From the NCBI RefSeq assembly GCF_000003815.2, contig NC_049996.1, forward strand, positions 6,280,012 to 6,344,011: a DNA stretch of 64,000 bases, read 5' to 3'. Position 1 is the stretch's first letter, and the number at the start of each line of letters is the position of its first letter. Positions 20,392 through 30,654 of the stretch are shown piece after piece. A program made the position numbers and the translations under genes. The notes beneath the pieces are model-generated. The model was not told where the DNA came from. It was given only the letters and a program-made list of their open reading frames with translations, and made no database searches. Source of the DNA: Branchiostoma floridae. Taxonomy: Eukaryota; Chordata; Leptocardii; Amphioxiformes; Branchiostomatidae.

Positions 20392-22782
20392 GGTTCGAGA
20401 GCATGAAAATAAATAAAAATGTTTGATAAAGGTTTTTGATTGAAAAATATTTTGTTTATCTTTTCTTTGATCAACATACGATTTGTGGTATTTTTTTTTG
20501 CTGTTGGCAATCCTAAATGCAAAAGCAGATATCAGGGCAGACAGCCAGTGACAGTATGCCAAATGACCCTTCCATTGTCCTCACAGTTACATGTGTAGCT
20601 CTGACTTACAAAATGTTTTGTTTGTACATAAAAAGTGTAACATGTTTCTTGGTTGAGGAGATGTAGAAGCTGAAATTATTTTTGGAGTTGATAGTAGATA
20701 ATAACTGGGTGGAAATTGAGAATACCTTGTGCATTACAGCTTTTTTACTAAATAATCCTCTATGGGAAGTGTGAGTTCTTGAAGTCTGTTCCATTTGTTG
20801 GGTCCCAATTGAAACGATTGCGCAGGCTATAAATTAAGTAGCTACACATTTTGTGATCCGCAAATATCTATTTTCCAAGAAGTTTGCCAAATTGTTACTA
20901 AGAAGATACAAGAAAAGTAACGGTCCCATATTTGCAACTACTTGTTGCTTATGCTGTAAGAAGTACATTTCCATGTGTGATTGTGTGTACATTTACATGT
21001 GTGCTTCAGTATGGGAAGGGGTAAGTTAACTGCATGGCTGCCTGCATGCTGTGGTTAACATTGTTGAGATTTGATTTGTTTGCCAATTTGTGTATGAAAT
21101 AAGAAATGTTCAATATTGTTAAGGTGTAATATTTTAAGTTTGACCTTATGTATCTATTTGCATGTAATATTATTTTTCCAGTGTGTCCTGGTTACAGCAG
21201 AATCAAGTACAAATGTTACTTAAACCTATGCACACTCAGACTGGCCAGACTGTCATTCCTTGTATGTAAGATATACAAAAACAAATGAAGAATATACGAA
21301 TCAGATGGAGATACAAATGCTTTATTGTTCCAGTCAAATACTGGAAAGGCTCAAAGTCTATTCTTACATCTGCAAGTTAATGAGAACATCAGAGTTTAGT
21401 ATGGTTACCAGGACCAAGAAAAAAGTCTGCTTTCAGATATATTGTAGCTATTGGTGGCTTTGACCTGTACTTGTGTGTGCAGCAAACGAACTATACAGGA
21501 ATGTATGAATTAGAAATCAGCATGTATGTATACAGCATACTTGACTTCACCATAGACGAGTATGGGAGATATTAAATAAGTAAATACAAGTGGCTTATGG
21601 GAAATGCTGCTTGGTTATGTTTGTTCATGTATCAACTCACCACCAGAACAACCAAGTTGAGAAACAAGTCCTTGAAATGTTGCATTTTTCTTGTTAATCC
21701 ACTAAGTCCTGAACACTTAGCAGATGTACAGTGCTGGTCAGTCTGGGTTTGGTATGGTTTGTAAGCTAAGCTTGGAACACAGGACAAAAAGGACTGGTGC
21801 CCAAAGTACTACTAATACTAGTCATTCTCCTTTACTTAAAGTGGCCTTTGTTGCAGAGGGCCATTGTCTACTGTACATTGTCCATTGTGGATGGTACACT
21901 AAATAGATGTTTCATTATTTGACTTGCATGTTGTACAAGAAATTTATTTGAAAATGTTTGTGACCAGTCAAGTTGAATTCAGCGAATATATATGAATATA
22001 ACATTATATATATATAAAGTATGATGCGCACTGCTAAGTTTTCAAAGTACATTGTGGTGCTGTAAATGGTCATTTTTGCTGAGAATCTTGCAGTACATGT
22101 TCTCATATTAGACATTAGTGGCACCAATTATGGGGTATTTTGTTTTCATTTCTGTAACTTATTTGTTTTTGCTTTTGTTTATATAGTTGGTGGTTATTCC
22201 AATCTTGAACTGTGCAAGATTAGTGAATTGGCTTTCCTCCCCAGATTCAGCTGTACTGCTGCTAATGTTTTTGGATATGAAATGAAAAAAATGTTGGGTG
22301 GCTGTCAATATGGTGGTGGATTGTGGAGACGAATCCCAGCAGCAACATTTACTGTGTACATGTGTACTTCTGGTATTGACTGTGAGAGATGGAAGTCGTG
22401 GAAGTTTTCAGACAAATACAGTGTATTTCACCAAGGAGCTTCATTTCGCACATGCAACAAGTACATTGTCAATGAGGAGAGCTTTTCTTAACATCAGCAG
22501 TAAAACTTGCTTTTCTTTACTCTCTCAGGTGTTCTGATTGTAAAATACTGGTGTTAGGTTATGCTGTCATGTCACTTCAAGCTGAGACATGAGATGATGT
22601 TCTGTTGTTGAGGAACTGACCTTCAGTGCCTCTCTGGTACTTAACAGCTTATTGATTAATTTTATTGTACTTTGTATGAGAGGAAAATTGCCAAAGTAAC
22701 TGGTGTAAAAGGAAGTTCCATGCTATGCAGTCACTTTCAACCATCTTACTGGTGACGTACTTAAGTCACATGACATAGGCTA

Positions 22783-22788
22783 AATAAA
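22783..22788 (+). terminator. Alternative distal poly(A) signal AATAAA
   Basis: CTAAATAAAAATG context just before the minisatellite at 22877. If used, the LARP4 3' UTR would be about 4.2 kb. No sequence feature decides between the two. Confidence 0.25.
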
Positions 22789-22876
22789 AATGATTTTCGG
22801 TTCAGTACTTTTCAGTGATAGGTGCCATTTATATGATATCCCTGACATCGTGTACCGGTATGTTTCATTGATCATA

Positions 22877-23345
22877 TTTGTGTATTACACACAATGTTTG
22901 CCATGCTGGATGTGTATTACACACAATGTGTGTCATGCTGGATGTGTATTACACACAATGTGTCATGCTGGATGTGTATTACACACAATGTGTGTCATGC
23001 TGGATGTGTATTACACACAATATGTCATGCTGGATGTGTATTACAATGTGTCATGCTGGATGTGTATTACACACATGTGTCATGCTGGATGTGTATTACA
23101 CACAATGTGTCATGCTGTTTGTGTATTGCACACAATGTGTGTCATGCTGGATGTGTATTACACACAATGTGTCGTGCTGGTTGTGTATTGCATGTAGCCT
23201 GTGTCATGCTGGATGTGTATTACGATGTGTGCCTTGTTGGAACTGTACTACACGTAGCATGTGCCATGCTGGATGTGTATTACACACAATGTGTGACATA
23301 CTGTGTATTACATACCATGTGTATTACTCATAGAATGTGTGACAT
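22877..23345 (+). repeat. Minisatellite, about 30-32 bp unit
   Basis: About a dozen degenerate tandem units of TGTGTATTACACACAATGTG followed by TGTCATGCTGGA. Unit length varies by loss or gain of GT, and units become divergent after 23160. Each unit contains the palindrome TGTGTATTACACACA. Open frames of 135-165 codons in all three forward frames (Cys/His/Met/Val/Leu repeats) come from the repeat, not from a gene. Confidence 0.93.
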
Positions 23346-23370
23346 GCTGATGTCATTACATGATGTGCTG

Positions 23371-24114
23371 CTCGTTCTCATTGAAATGTAAAATATGCTG
23401 TCGCCTACCTTTACGACTTGATATGCAAATTGTAGACAACATCACTGCTCCCATCATTTTTTCACAACCCCTGTAATGTTTTACAAAAGATAGACAAAAT
23501 GTAACATTTCAGTTCCCAGAATGATTGTTCGGCAGGTGATGCCATCTACCCAGGCCCTCTGACCGATCACGTCAGATCGCTACTGTCACTGATCTTGGTG
23601 ATGTGGCTGTGTGAGGTGGTTTGTACCTGTCGCCAAATTCGGTAACAAACGTTACCACCACGAGTACGACGGTTTTCGACGCATTACAGTTTTTCTGACT
23701 TTCCAACGAATCAGGAAAGGTTCATTGACTGCCATTTGTATCCCGCCTTGCTTAACAAAATGTACATAATATGACTAACAAACGATTCCATTGTTCGATC
23801 CTTTCTAAGCCTTCCAACTGATCTGGTGTACAAATGCTGCCCACTTTTTAAATCTCTATGGATTTCCAATTACATCTTAATGATGTAGCCAAGAATGTTA
23901 CTCATTTCGAAGAAAATAGTGTAAAGTTTACTGTTGTAACAAACGTTACCTGCCCTGTAATACATTACCAATGGGTACAAAAATGATAAGTTGTCGTTTG
24001 GGGCTATGGTTTTAGAGGAATTTTCCTACACAATCAGGTATGTTTCACTGAAAAATAGGCCGATTTGTTTTTCGAGCAAAAATTTGCCATTCTTTACATT
24101 TCAATGAGAACGAG
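23371..24114. mobile_element. Element with 22 bp perfect terminal inverted repeats
   Basis: Left 23371-23392 begins CTCGTTCTCATTGAAATGTA; right 24093-24114 ends TACATTTCAATGAGAACGAG; the 22 bp arms are exact complements. 744 bp, no transposase-like frame. Similar sequence near 52860 (CACTCGTTCTCAGTGAAATG) and a shared internal word GGCTACATCATTAA. A clean target duplication is not evident. Confidence 0.75.
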
Positions 24115-24522
24115 TGGTGCATGACATGCTCGGTGCGTGAAACATGCAGAATGTATGAAATACCGGATGCTTGTATGTGACATGGTGGTCTTTACACGGA
24201 TGGCTAGGTAAAACCCTGAGAAAAAGAGACTTGAGAAAAGGTGAGTGTTACCACGGCACGTGTACGCAGGGCTGGAATTGGCACAGAAGAAAGGGAATCC
24301 ACACACGTCACGTGAATGCGCATAGCAAGAAGACTATTAATAAATTAAGTGCACGATGAGAAAAGTCCACTGGGTTAACAGATTAATAGGTTGGCGAAAG
24401 GAATGGAGCCGGGGAAGGTACTTTAAATCCCTGCCGCCCACACGTTGGTTTTGTCGTTACTGAGAAGGTCCGCGCCATAATTAAAATCATAAGTGGAGGA
24501 CATACATTATTTTGTACACATC

Positions 24523-24696
24523 TAATCTCCAAGCACATCCTACGGTAGTATTAGATAGTATCAAATGCTGCCAGAGGAGTGAAGCCGGCCTGTGGTGTGT
24601 TAAGCTCCCAGTGGCTGATGACTGCCTTTGGTTAGGTATACTCATTGACCAGCTTTGGTACTATCTTATGCCACAGGTAAATCTGCCTGGAGATTA
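24523..24696. mobile_element. Short inverted-repeat element, TAATCTCCAAGCA family
   Basis: Starts TAATCTCCAAGCACATCCTA and ends GCCTGGAGATTAA; internal AGATAGTATCAAATGCTGCC matches 20304-20325. About 174 bp, without coding capacity. Confidence 0.7.
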
Positions 24697-27180
24697 ATAC
24701 CCAAGGTGAAGATGTCTGATACACCGGAGCGGAGGGATACTTGAGTTGGTTCACTAGTAATCCGTGTGAAGAGGCATTGAACCGTTTCGTAGAGTAAAGT
24801 GAACACTAGCTCTAATTACCTCCCCACTGCCAGGCCCAATCAAATGCATATAATATATTCCTAATCGGTTTGTGAAGTTCTGAAGTGGGCTTAATACGGG
24901 CTTCCGCAGAGGTGTTAAGTTACCAAACTAAGAATCAGTCGTCGCAAATTGCGACTCGGATCAGGAAGACATAACCACATTCCTCTCGAGTAAAGAATCT
25001 GCCAATTTTGTAGAGTAGAGTAGAAAGACAAAGTGCATTTTATTGTAGATTGTCTATATATTGTCGACTATGTATTAAGTAAATTTTTCCACTACAGATA
25101 CTTGAATTACTAGAGTTCCACGACCCCATACCTTCGCCAAATGATTCTATCATTTACAACTGCTGTATTGATTACTTCCATGAAAATAGAAGTATTGTTG
25201 CCATATTGTTTTCAGTCTGGAGCTTATGTGGGGGATATCTCAAGAACCGTTAGAAGGTTTGCAATGGTTTTCGGTGGGTGGGGATGGGGATGATGCAGGT
25301 GGATTTTGCGCCACCTGTTGGTTGACCTTGGTACTGCAGCAACACGTTTTGTGTCATATTTTTGCACCTGGAGTTGCTGTGGTGTTGATTTTTATGTGGT
25401 GGGTAGGGGTATGATGGATGTTGATTTGCTGTGAATTTCAGCCTTGTAGCTGTTTGTTGTGGATCAACATTTGTGGATGTTTGTGTGTTCAGCGAATATC
25501 TTAAGAACCTGTGAATGGGTTGCGATGAGATTTGTAACGTGGTTAGGTGTTGTGATCGTGAAGATCGTTATGCACTTTTTGGCCTCCTGGTGGATGGCGA
25601 TGGTAAGACAGAAGGTGTTATATCTTTATGTTGTAAGTAAACTTGTGCGTAGTAGCTTAGGATGGATTGTGATGATTTTTTCATGTGTTAGATAGTTCTT
25701 TAATGCTCTGGAAGAAGTTACATTAGTTTGGACTCCTTAGCGGCTAGTTTAGGAATTGCAGGGGCATTGTTGTCAAAAACTGCCGAGGAGCATAACTCAA
25801 GAAGGGAATTGTGGATAGTCATGATTTTTGGTATGTAGGTAGCTTAGACAAAGATTTACGAAGTGAAATATGAATTATGCAAAATAGGAGGAACTTTATT
25901 TGATTAATTAATGAGATTATGTTATCATGGTAGTTGTTTTGATGTATCCCTTGTCCCGAACATGACGTAGTCTTGACATTTGGGTAGAAGATAGCTTTTG
26001 ACTTTAAGACAAGGTGTGACAAGATTGAGCCCCCTAGCATTTGATTTTGGAACTGCAGGAGCAGTTTTGTCAATATATTCCAATGAGGATAACTGAAGAA
26101 AGGAACGACAGTTTAGCACCATGTTAAGCATGCAGGTAGCTTAGGCAAAGATGTACACAAGGATATGCATGTATGCTAATGAGAATTTTTGAAACGATAT
26201 TGTGTTATATTGAACGATATTGTGTGATTGCAACCAACCCCCCTCAGTAACGAATGGTGTCTAACTCTCCCTGTACGTACAGTACAAAATGTAACTTTAT
26301 ACCAGTCCATCTGGCCTGCATGTGGCCTTGAAACTCCAAGCAGATGTAGAGCAACTTTTATTTCTCAATGGCAAAGGGTTGGATTTTCATTCACATGTTT
26401 AAGTTAAGTAAAGTTGAACATCATTACTGCGGGCAATTCTAAAACAGTTCCCTGTTTTCCTGTGAAGATAATTTACTGGCAATCGATGCATTAATGTTTA
26501 ATTAGTTGCATAGATAGATTTGCATCATTAATGAAGAATTCCCATAATCCCAGAGATTTTCATAACAAGACTCCAATACGCGTCATATATGTGATCAAGG
26601 GCAGGTATAACATTAGTCCATGCAGCAAGTAAATTCTATGGATGACATCTGCGCGCTCACTAGTTTTTGCCTAATGTTTTCCTTGTTTAGGGATTTTTAA
26701 CATGACGAGGAAGTACCAAAATGTGAAAATACGTTGTGTTGTAGCCTATTGATTGTCCTTGTAGAAGTGACACTCAGTAGACTCCCTTGCAGTCTTCGGG
26801 AAGGGGCCCAGTTTTTTTTTTTGGGGGGGGGGGTGACCTTGGTCCGCGATTTTCTTCGTTGCCTTGGCTATGTTCTATTGTGCCGTGAAAGGGAGTTTGT
26901 TGAGGAAGGGCCGGGAGTTTGCCGTGATAGCGAGTTTCTGCCCCTCCCTCCCTTCGGGAGTCTAGACACTCAGAAGGTAGCCATGAGTGTAGTTGTAGAA
27001 GACTAGTTAGATAGCTGTAAAAGTGACCATGAGTGTCCCCTTTACTACAAAAGTGCACTTCTTGAATACAGGAATGAATGATTTGTAGGATATGATACCA
27101 TGTTTTGTCCCTTCATTTCTTGTTACAACATTTTTATGTTTTGTTGTTTTATGATTATTTTTTTTACATTTTTTCTTTAA

Positions 27181-28153
27181 CCCTCAAACACCCGAGTGGG
27201 GTCCATTTGGACCGCAGGCGTAAACTTTGAAGTGCCATTTGAACATTTTTGATCTGAAATAAAATTCCTACCGTGACTTTGTCAGTCCATATCTTCTATA
27301 CCTTCTCCTAAGTTTTTACGAAGATTGGTACATTACTGTGGAAACTATTAAGAAAGTCTGTGTTCAGTCCGTCTGGGGTCCAAACCAAGACGGACCCCAG
27401 CAAAAATGTGCAGTTTTTAAAACAAACTTTTGAGACTAACTCCTGAACTACTTATTGTATTACCACCAAACGTTCAGAGATTGATAAACATGTAAAACTT
27501 AATCCTCACAAAAACTGCTGTGTTATCACCATATAACATGACGATATTATGACGTCATTTAGCTTAGAAGGGCGGCCATCTTGGATTTTGACCAATGACG
27601 TCATGAATTTAGCATAAATTATAAATTTGAAATCATGACAATTACATTGAATTTCATAGAATCTAATTGTTGTAAGAAAACAAGTGTAGTCTACCGAGAA
27701 AACCTTGTTTAAATCGAAATTGGCAAATTTTGGTAAAAATATGCCTGTCATAATTCCGTTGCCATGGCAACCCCAAAAAATGATAAACTTCCTTTATTGA
27801 CTATAAATTTTTGCTAACAATGTTTTGTGATAAATTACCAAGTTTCGTAGCTTTAGCTCTAGCCGTTTATGAATAATACGCCATAAAAGTTGCTGAAGGC
27901 CTCAAAATCCCCCTCTGGTCAGAATAGGTTTAGTAAAGGCGGTCCTTCTAATCTTTTGCATAAATTATGATGATAAGCTGGAATTTGCAACACCTTAACA
28001 TCTCAAAATATTTCTCTTACATTGACGAAGCAATGTATGTGGAATGATCACCGATAAGAATTGGAATTACGATTTTATGAACAAAACATTTTGGGGTCTG
28101 TTTGGACCCCACTCGGACATTTTAGTCGCAAAAAAAGGTCGGGTGCTTGAGGG
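27181..28153. mobile_element. piggyBac-like miniature element, 973 bp
   Basis: Left end CCCTCAAACACCCGA follows TTAA (27177-27180). Right end TCGGGTGCTTGAGGG is its inverse complement with one mismatch. Subterminal GTGGGGTCCATTTGGACC on the left is mirrored by GTTTGGACCCCAC on the right. TTAA target and CCC start fit piggyBac; the right flank reads TTTT instead of TTAA. No transposase frame. Confidence 0.65.
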
Positions 28154-28199
28154 TTTTGAAAATCTCTAAATGTTCATGGAAGTATGAGGTCTACGAACT

Positions 28200-28660
28200 C
28201 TTGTTGTGTTTGTCATTAATTATGCAAGGAAGGTTCTCATTTGCATGAACAATATAACTTGATCATCTCCACAAAACATCAGACGCACGCAATCAATCAC
28301 GCTTTTATCGCATTTTCTTATAATTGATGCAAATGAGGACCTGATTTGCATAATTACTGTTCAACGATGTTCGCCTGTACATAGCTTCCAAATGCTACAA
28401 GTAAGAAGTTCCCGTCATTTACCACATTATAGCATTTTCTCATTAATTATGCAAATTAGGTCTTTATTCCACATAATATATATCTATCAATATTCTTCTC
28501 TTTCTCAGTTACAAATGTCACATGTTGCAATGGTCCTTTAATTGAACTGAGCGTGTTAAGATGATTTCCTAATTAATCATACAAATTAGATACCAATTTG
28601 CATAAAAAATATGTAATTATATGAGGTATCACTTAAGCTATCTACATAGCAAAAATCATG
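28200..28660. repeat. A/T-rich repeat with ATGCAAAT octamers
   Basis: Degenerate copies of TAATTATGCAAATTAGGTC and CATTTGCATAA-type words, five octamers in all, same family as the array at 53430-54170. It is followed at 28700-29040 by the GCTAGGGGGGCCC...GTTCTTGAGTCATGCTG repeat that also follows the 53.4 kb copy. Confidence 0.7.
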
Positions 28661-28957
28661 ACAGTCCGTCAACCCCTTCTTGAGTTGTTCCCTTTCAAAG
28701 TCTCACACTAAACCTGCCCTGCAGTTCCAAAACAAGCAGCTAGGGGGGCCCTAACGTTAACCCATACCACTTACTCTCTACCACTCAAAAATCATAGCCG
28801 CAGCATGTTCAGAACTCAAACCCAGAAGTTCCGATGCAGTGCCTTAACAGGCCGCCAGGGGGCCCAAAATCTAATCTTTCAGGTGTCATCAAGACCTACC
28901 CACATACAAAATATCAATACAATCCATCCAGGCGTTCTTGAGTCATGCTGGTCTTCT

Positions 28958-28987
28958 CATACATACATACATACATACATACATACA
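28958..28987 (+). repeat. (CATA)n microsatellite
   Basis: Seven uninterrupted CATA/ATAC units at the end of a dispersed repeat copy. Confidence 0.9.
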
Positions 28988-29097
28988 AACGCTATCCAAA
29001 ACATAAACTTCTCGGCGAAGGTAACAAAGAGCAAACCGATCCTAACTAATGTATAGCCGCTGGCTGGGGTTAATGACCCCCCTCCTCGAGGTGGTGC

Positions 29098-29191
29098 AAT
29101 GGACCCTTCCAGCCGAACGCGATATCGAACAAATAGAACCCGAGATCGAACAGGGGGCGGGGCTTATGGTGTTCGGCTGGAAGGGTCCATT
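29098..29191. repeat. Palindrome with 21 bp perfect arms
   Basis: 29098-29118 (begins AATGGACCCTTCCAGCCGAA) is the exact complement of 29171-29191, with a 52 bp G/C-rich spacer. It may be the termini of a very small element or a hairpin. No function evident. Confidence 0.85.
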
Positions 29192-29309
29192 GGAAGGCCG
29201 GCCGCTAGGAGCGCGATTTTAGTCCGGCTGTTTTAACAAATCATAGAGCTCACTACATTTATGAAATTACCAAGAAGCGAGAGGAAGTCGACAGTACTAG
29301 AGTAGATAA

Positions 29310-29400
29310 GACATTTATATGTACACCAATATGTATATTATTGTTAACATGTGACCTGTGCTTAGCCCAGCGGGGCAGAAATGTAAAATAATTCAAACAA
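29310..29400 (+). mobile_element. Retroposon 3'-tail-like fragment
   Basis: GTGACCTGTGCTTAGCCCAG, then CGGGGCAGAAATGTAAAATA. It resembles 30255-30318 (GTGACCTGTTACTTAGCTCG, then AATTGTACAATAAAGGTC). Both look like 3' ends of one LINE or SINE family; identity is inference. Confidence 0.4.
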
Positions 29401-30229
29401 AGTTTTCATTTATTATTTTGTAGGGTTACGTTAGCCCTGCGTTTAACAATGTATGGAGCCGTCTGACGGTAACAATCGAATGTCGAACAATTCTACTCTT
29501 AATCTCCAAACAGAGCCCGAAGTCCCAACTTTATACATTCCGCAGTGTTGTATGCCAAAAGTGAATGAATGAGTGATTGAATTAATGATTTTATTTTGTA
29601 AAACGTTTCAGCTGGTGGGCCAAATTGCGATTTACTTACAGGAGTCAAGCTTCAAGCATATCTCCACTTACATGATATAGTAAAATCATCGGAACTAGAA
29701 TAACTTAGCTATTGAATTCCAAGTAAAATCAGCAAAAACTACAAGACGCTCTGACAATGACTGTTAAAACATGTACATGCGAGGCTGATACAAGAGAGGA
29801 AAATCATGAGGCTACTGATCAAGGGTCGTTGGTGTATATTGATTTCAGAACACCAGTCAGAGTCACAGTCAGAGTACTAGTCTAGTAACGTTATATACAC
29901 AATCAGACACTAATCGTCACCAACACAGCAGACGAAAGGCACTTGGGATGAAGGACATCGCTGTTGCACGGTCATGATCGTCTCCTGTCGCGGAAACCAC
30001 ACTGAGTGTCTGTGGGGCTGGTTTTGAATGACCAGAGAGGAGAAGAGTTGTCCTGAAGTGAAGGATATTTTCACGTGTGAACGATGTCCTGTTTACGTAA
30101 CGCGTTATACCCAATGCGTCCCTATGCCAAATTTCAGCGTATCAAGGTACGGGCTAAATATCACCAAACAAGAGGTCCACGACCTCGAGAAGAAGCCGAT
30201 CTTCTGTGTTAGACTAGATTTGTGACACT

Positions 30230-30320
30230 TTTATATGTAACATATATATCATGATTTATTGTGACCTGTTACTTAGCTCGGTTGGGCAAAATTGTACAAT
30301 AAAGGTCTTTATTCAATAAC
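30230..30320 (+). mobile_element. Retroposon 3'-tail-like fragment, second copy
   Basis: Pairs with 29310-29400. It ends AATAAAGGTCTTTATTC, 230 bp upstream of the CTNNAL1 start codon. Confidence 0.4.
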
Positions 30321-30349
30321 TCCGAACAGATACCGTTACAATACTTAGT

Positions 30350-30549
30350 GGTATAACGTTAGTCCTGGATCACACCACCTCTGTAACAATCCTATTAGAG
30401 ATTCATTTATGTAGAGTCAAGTGGTATGTTCCTGGATAACAGGCAAAGGCGGATAGGTCCACCCCTATAACGGTGCTAAATGGTATGTCCCTAGATCCCA
30501 CCACCCCTGTAGGTCCTAAGTGGTAGGTTCCTGTACCAGGATCGTCAAG
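30350..30549 (+). promoter_or_regulatory. Presumed CTNNAL1 5' UTR / promoter-proximal region with degenerate repeats
   Basis: Three or four imperfect copies of a unit like AAGTGGTATGTTCCTGGAT and CCACCCCTGTAG (30362, 30418, 30478, 30515). No TATA box is obvious. The start codon lies in AAGATGGCTGC, which resembles a YY1-type AAGATGGCGGC element. An in-frame upstream ATG at 30520 would add ten residues. Transcription start unknown. Confidence 0.4.
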
Positions 30550-30654
30550 ATGGCTGCATCACCAGAAGGTAGCGGTCCAACCACTCCCACTTCAAAACCG
30601 CTAGAAATTAGAACCAAGTCGGTGGAACAAACGCTAGTACCCCTGGTCACCCAG
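30550..30654 (+). CDS. CTNNAL1: CTNNAL1 exon 1
   Basis: MAASPEGSGPTTPTSKPL, then EIRTKSVEQTLVPLVTQ; the second part is nearly identical to human alpha-catulin. Donor CAG|GTAAGG, phase 0. The start was chosen because MAASP is shared with the human protein. Confidence 0.9.

Larger units (their letters stand above)
18564..30549 (+). other. Intergenic region between LARP4 and CTNNAL1
   Basis: About 12 kb including the LARP4 3' UTR. No open frame with recognisable domains on either strand. Recognised content is the elements at 20272, 23371, 24523 and 27181, the minisatellite at 22877, the A/T-rich octamer repeat at 28200-28650, the palindrome at 29098 and two retroposon-like tails near 29330 and 30250. 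24700-27180 shows only scattered repeat fragments. Confidence 0.55.

Noticed and set aside
22066-22491. 141-codon open frame in the LARP4 downstream region
   Set aside because: No recognisable domain and no splice or promoter context; composition looks like chance in A/T-rich DNA.
22790-23391. Open frames of 135, 151 and 165 codons in all three forward frames
   Set aside because: They are translations of the minisatellite (Cys/His/Met/Val/Leu repeats in every frame), not a gene.
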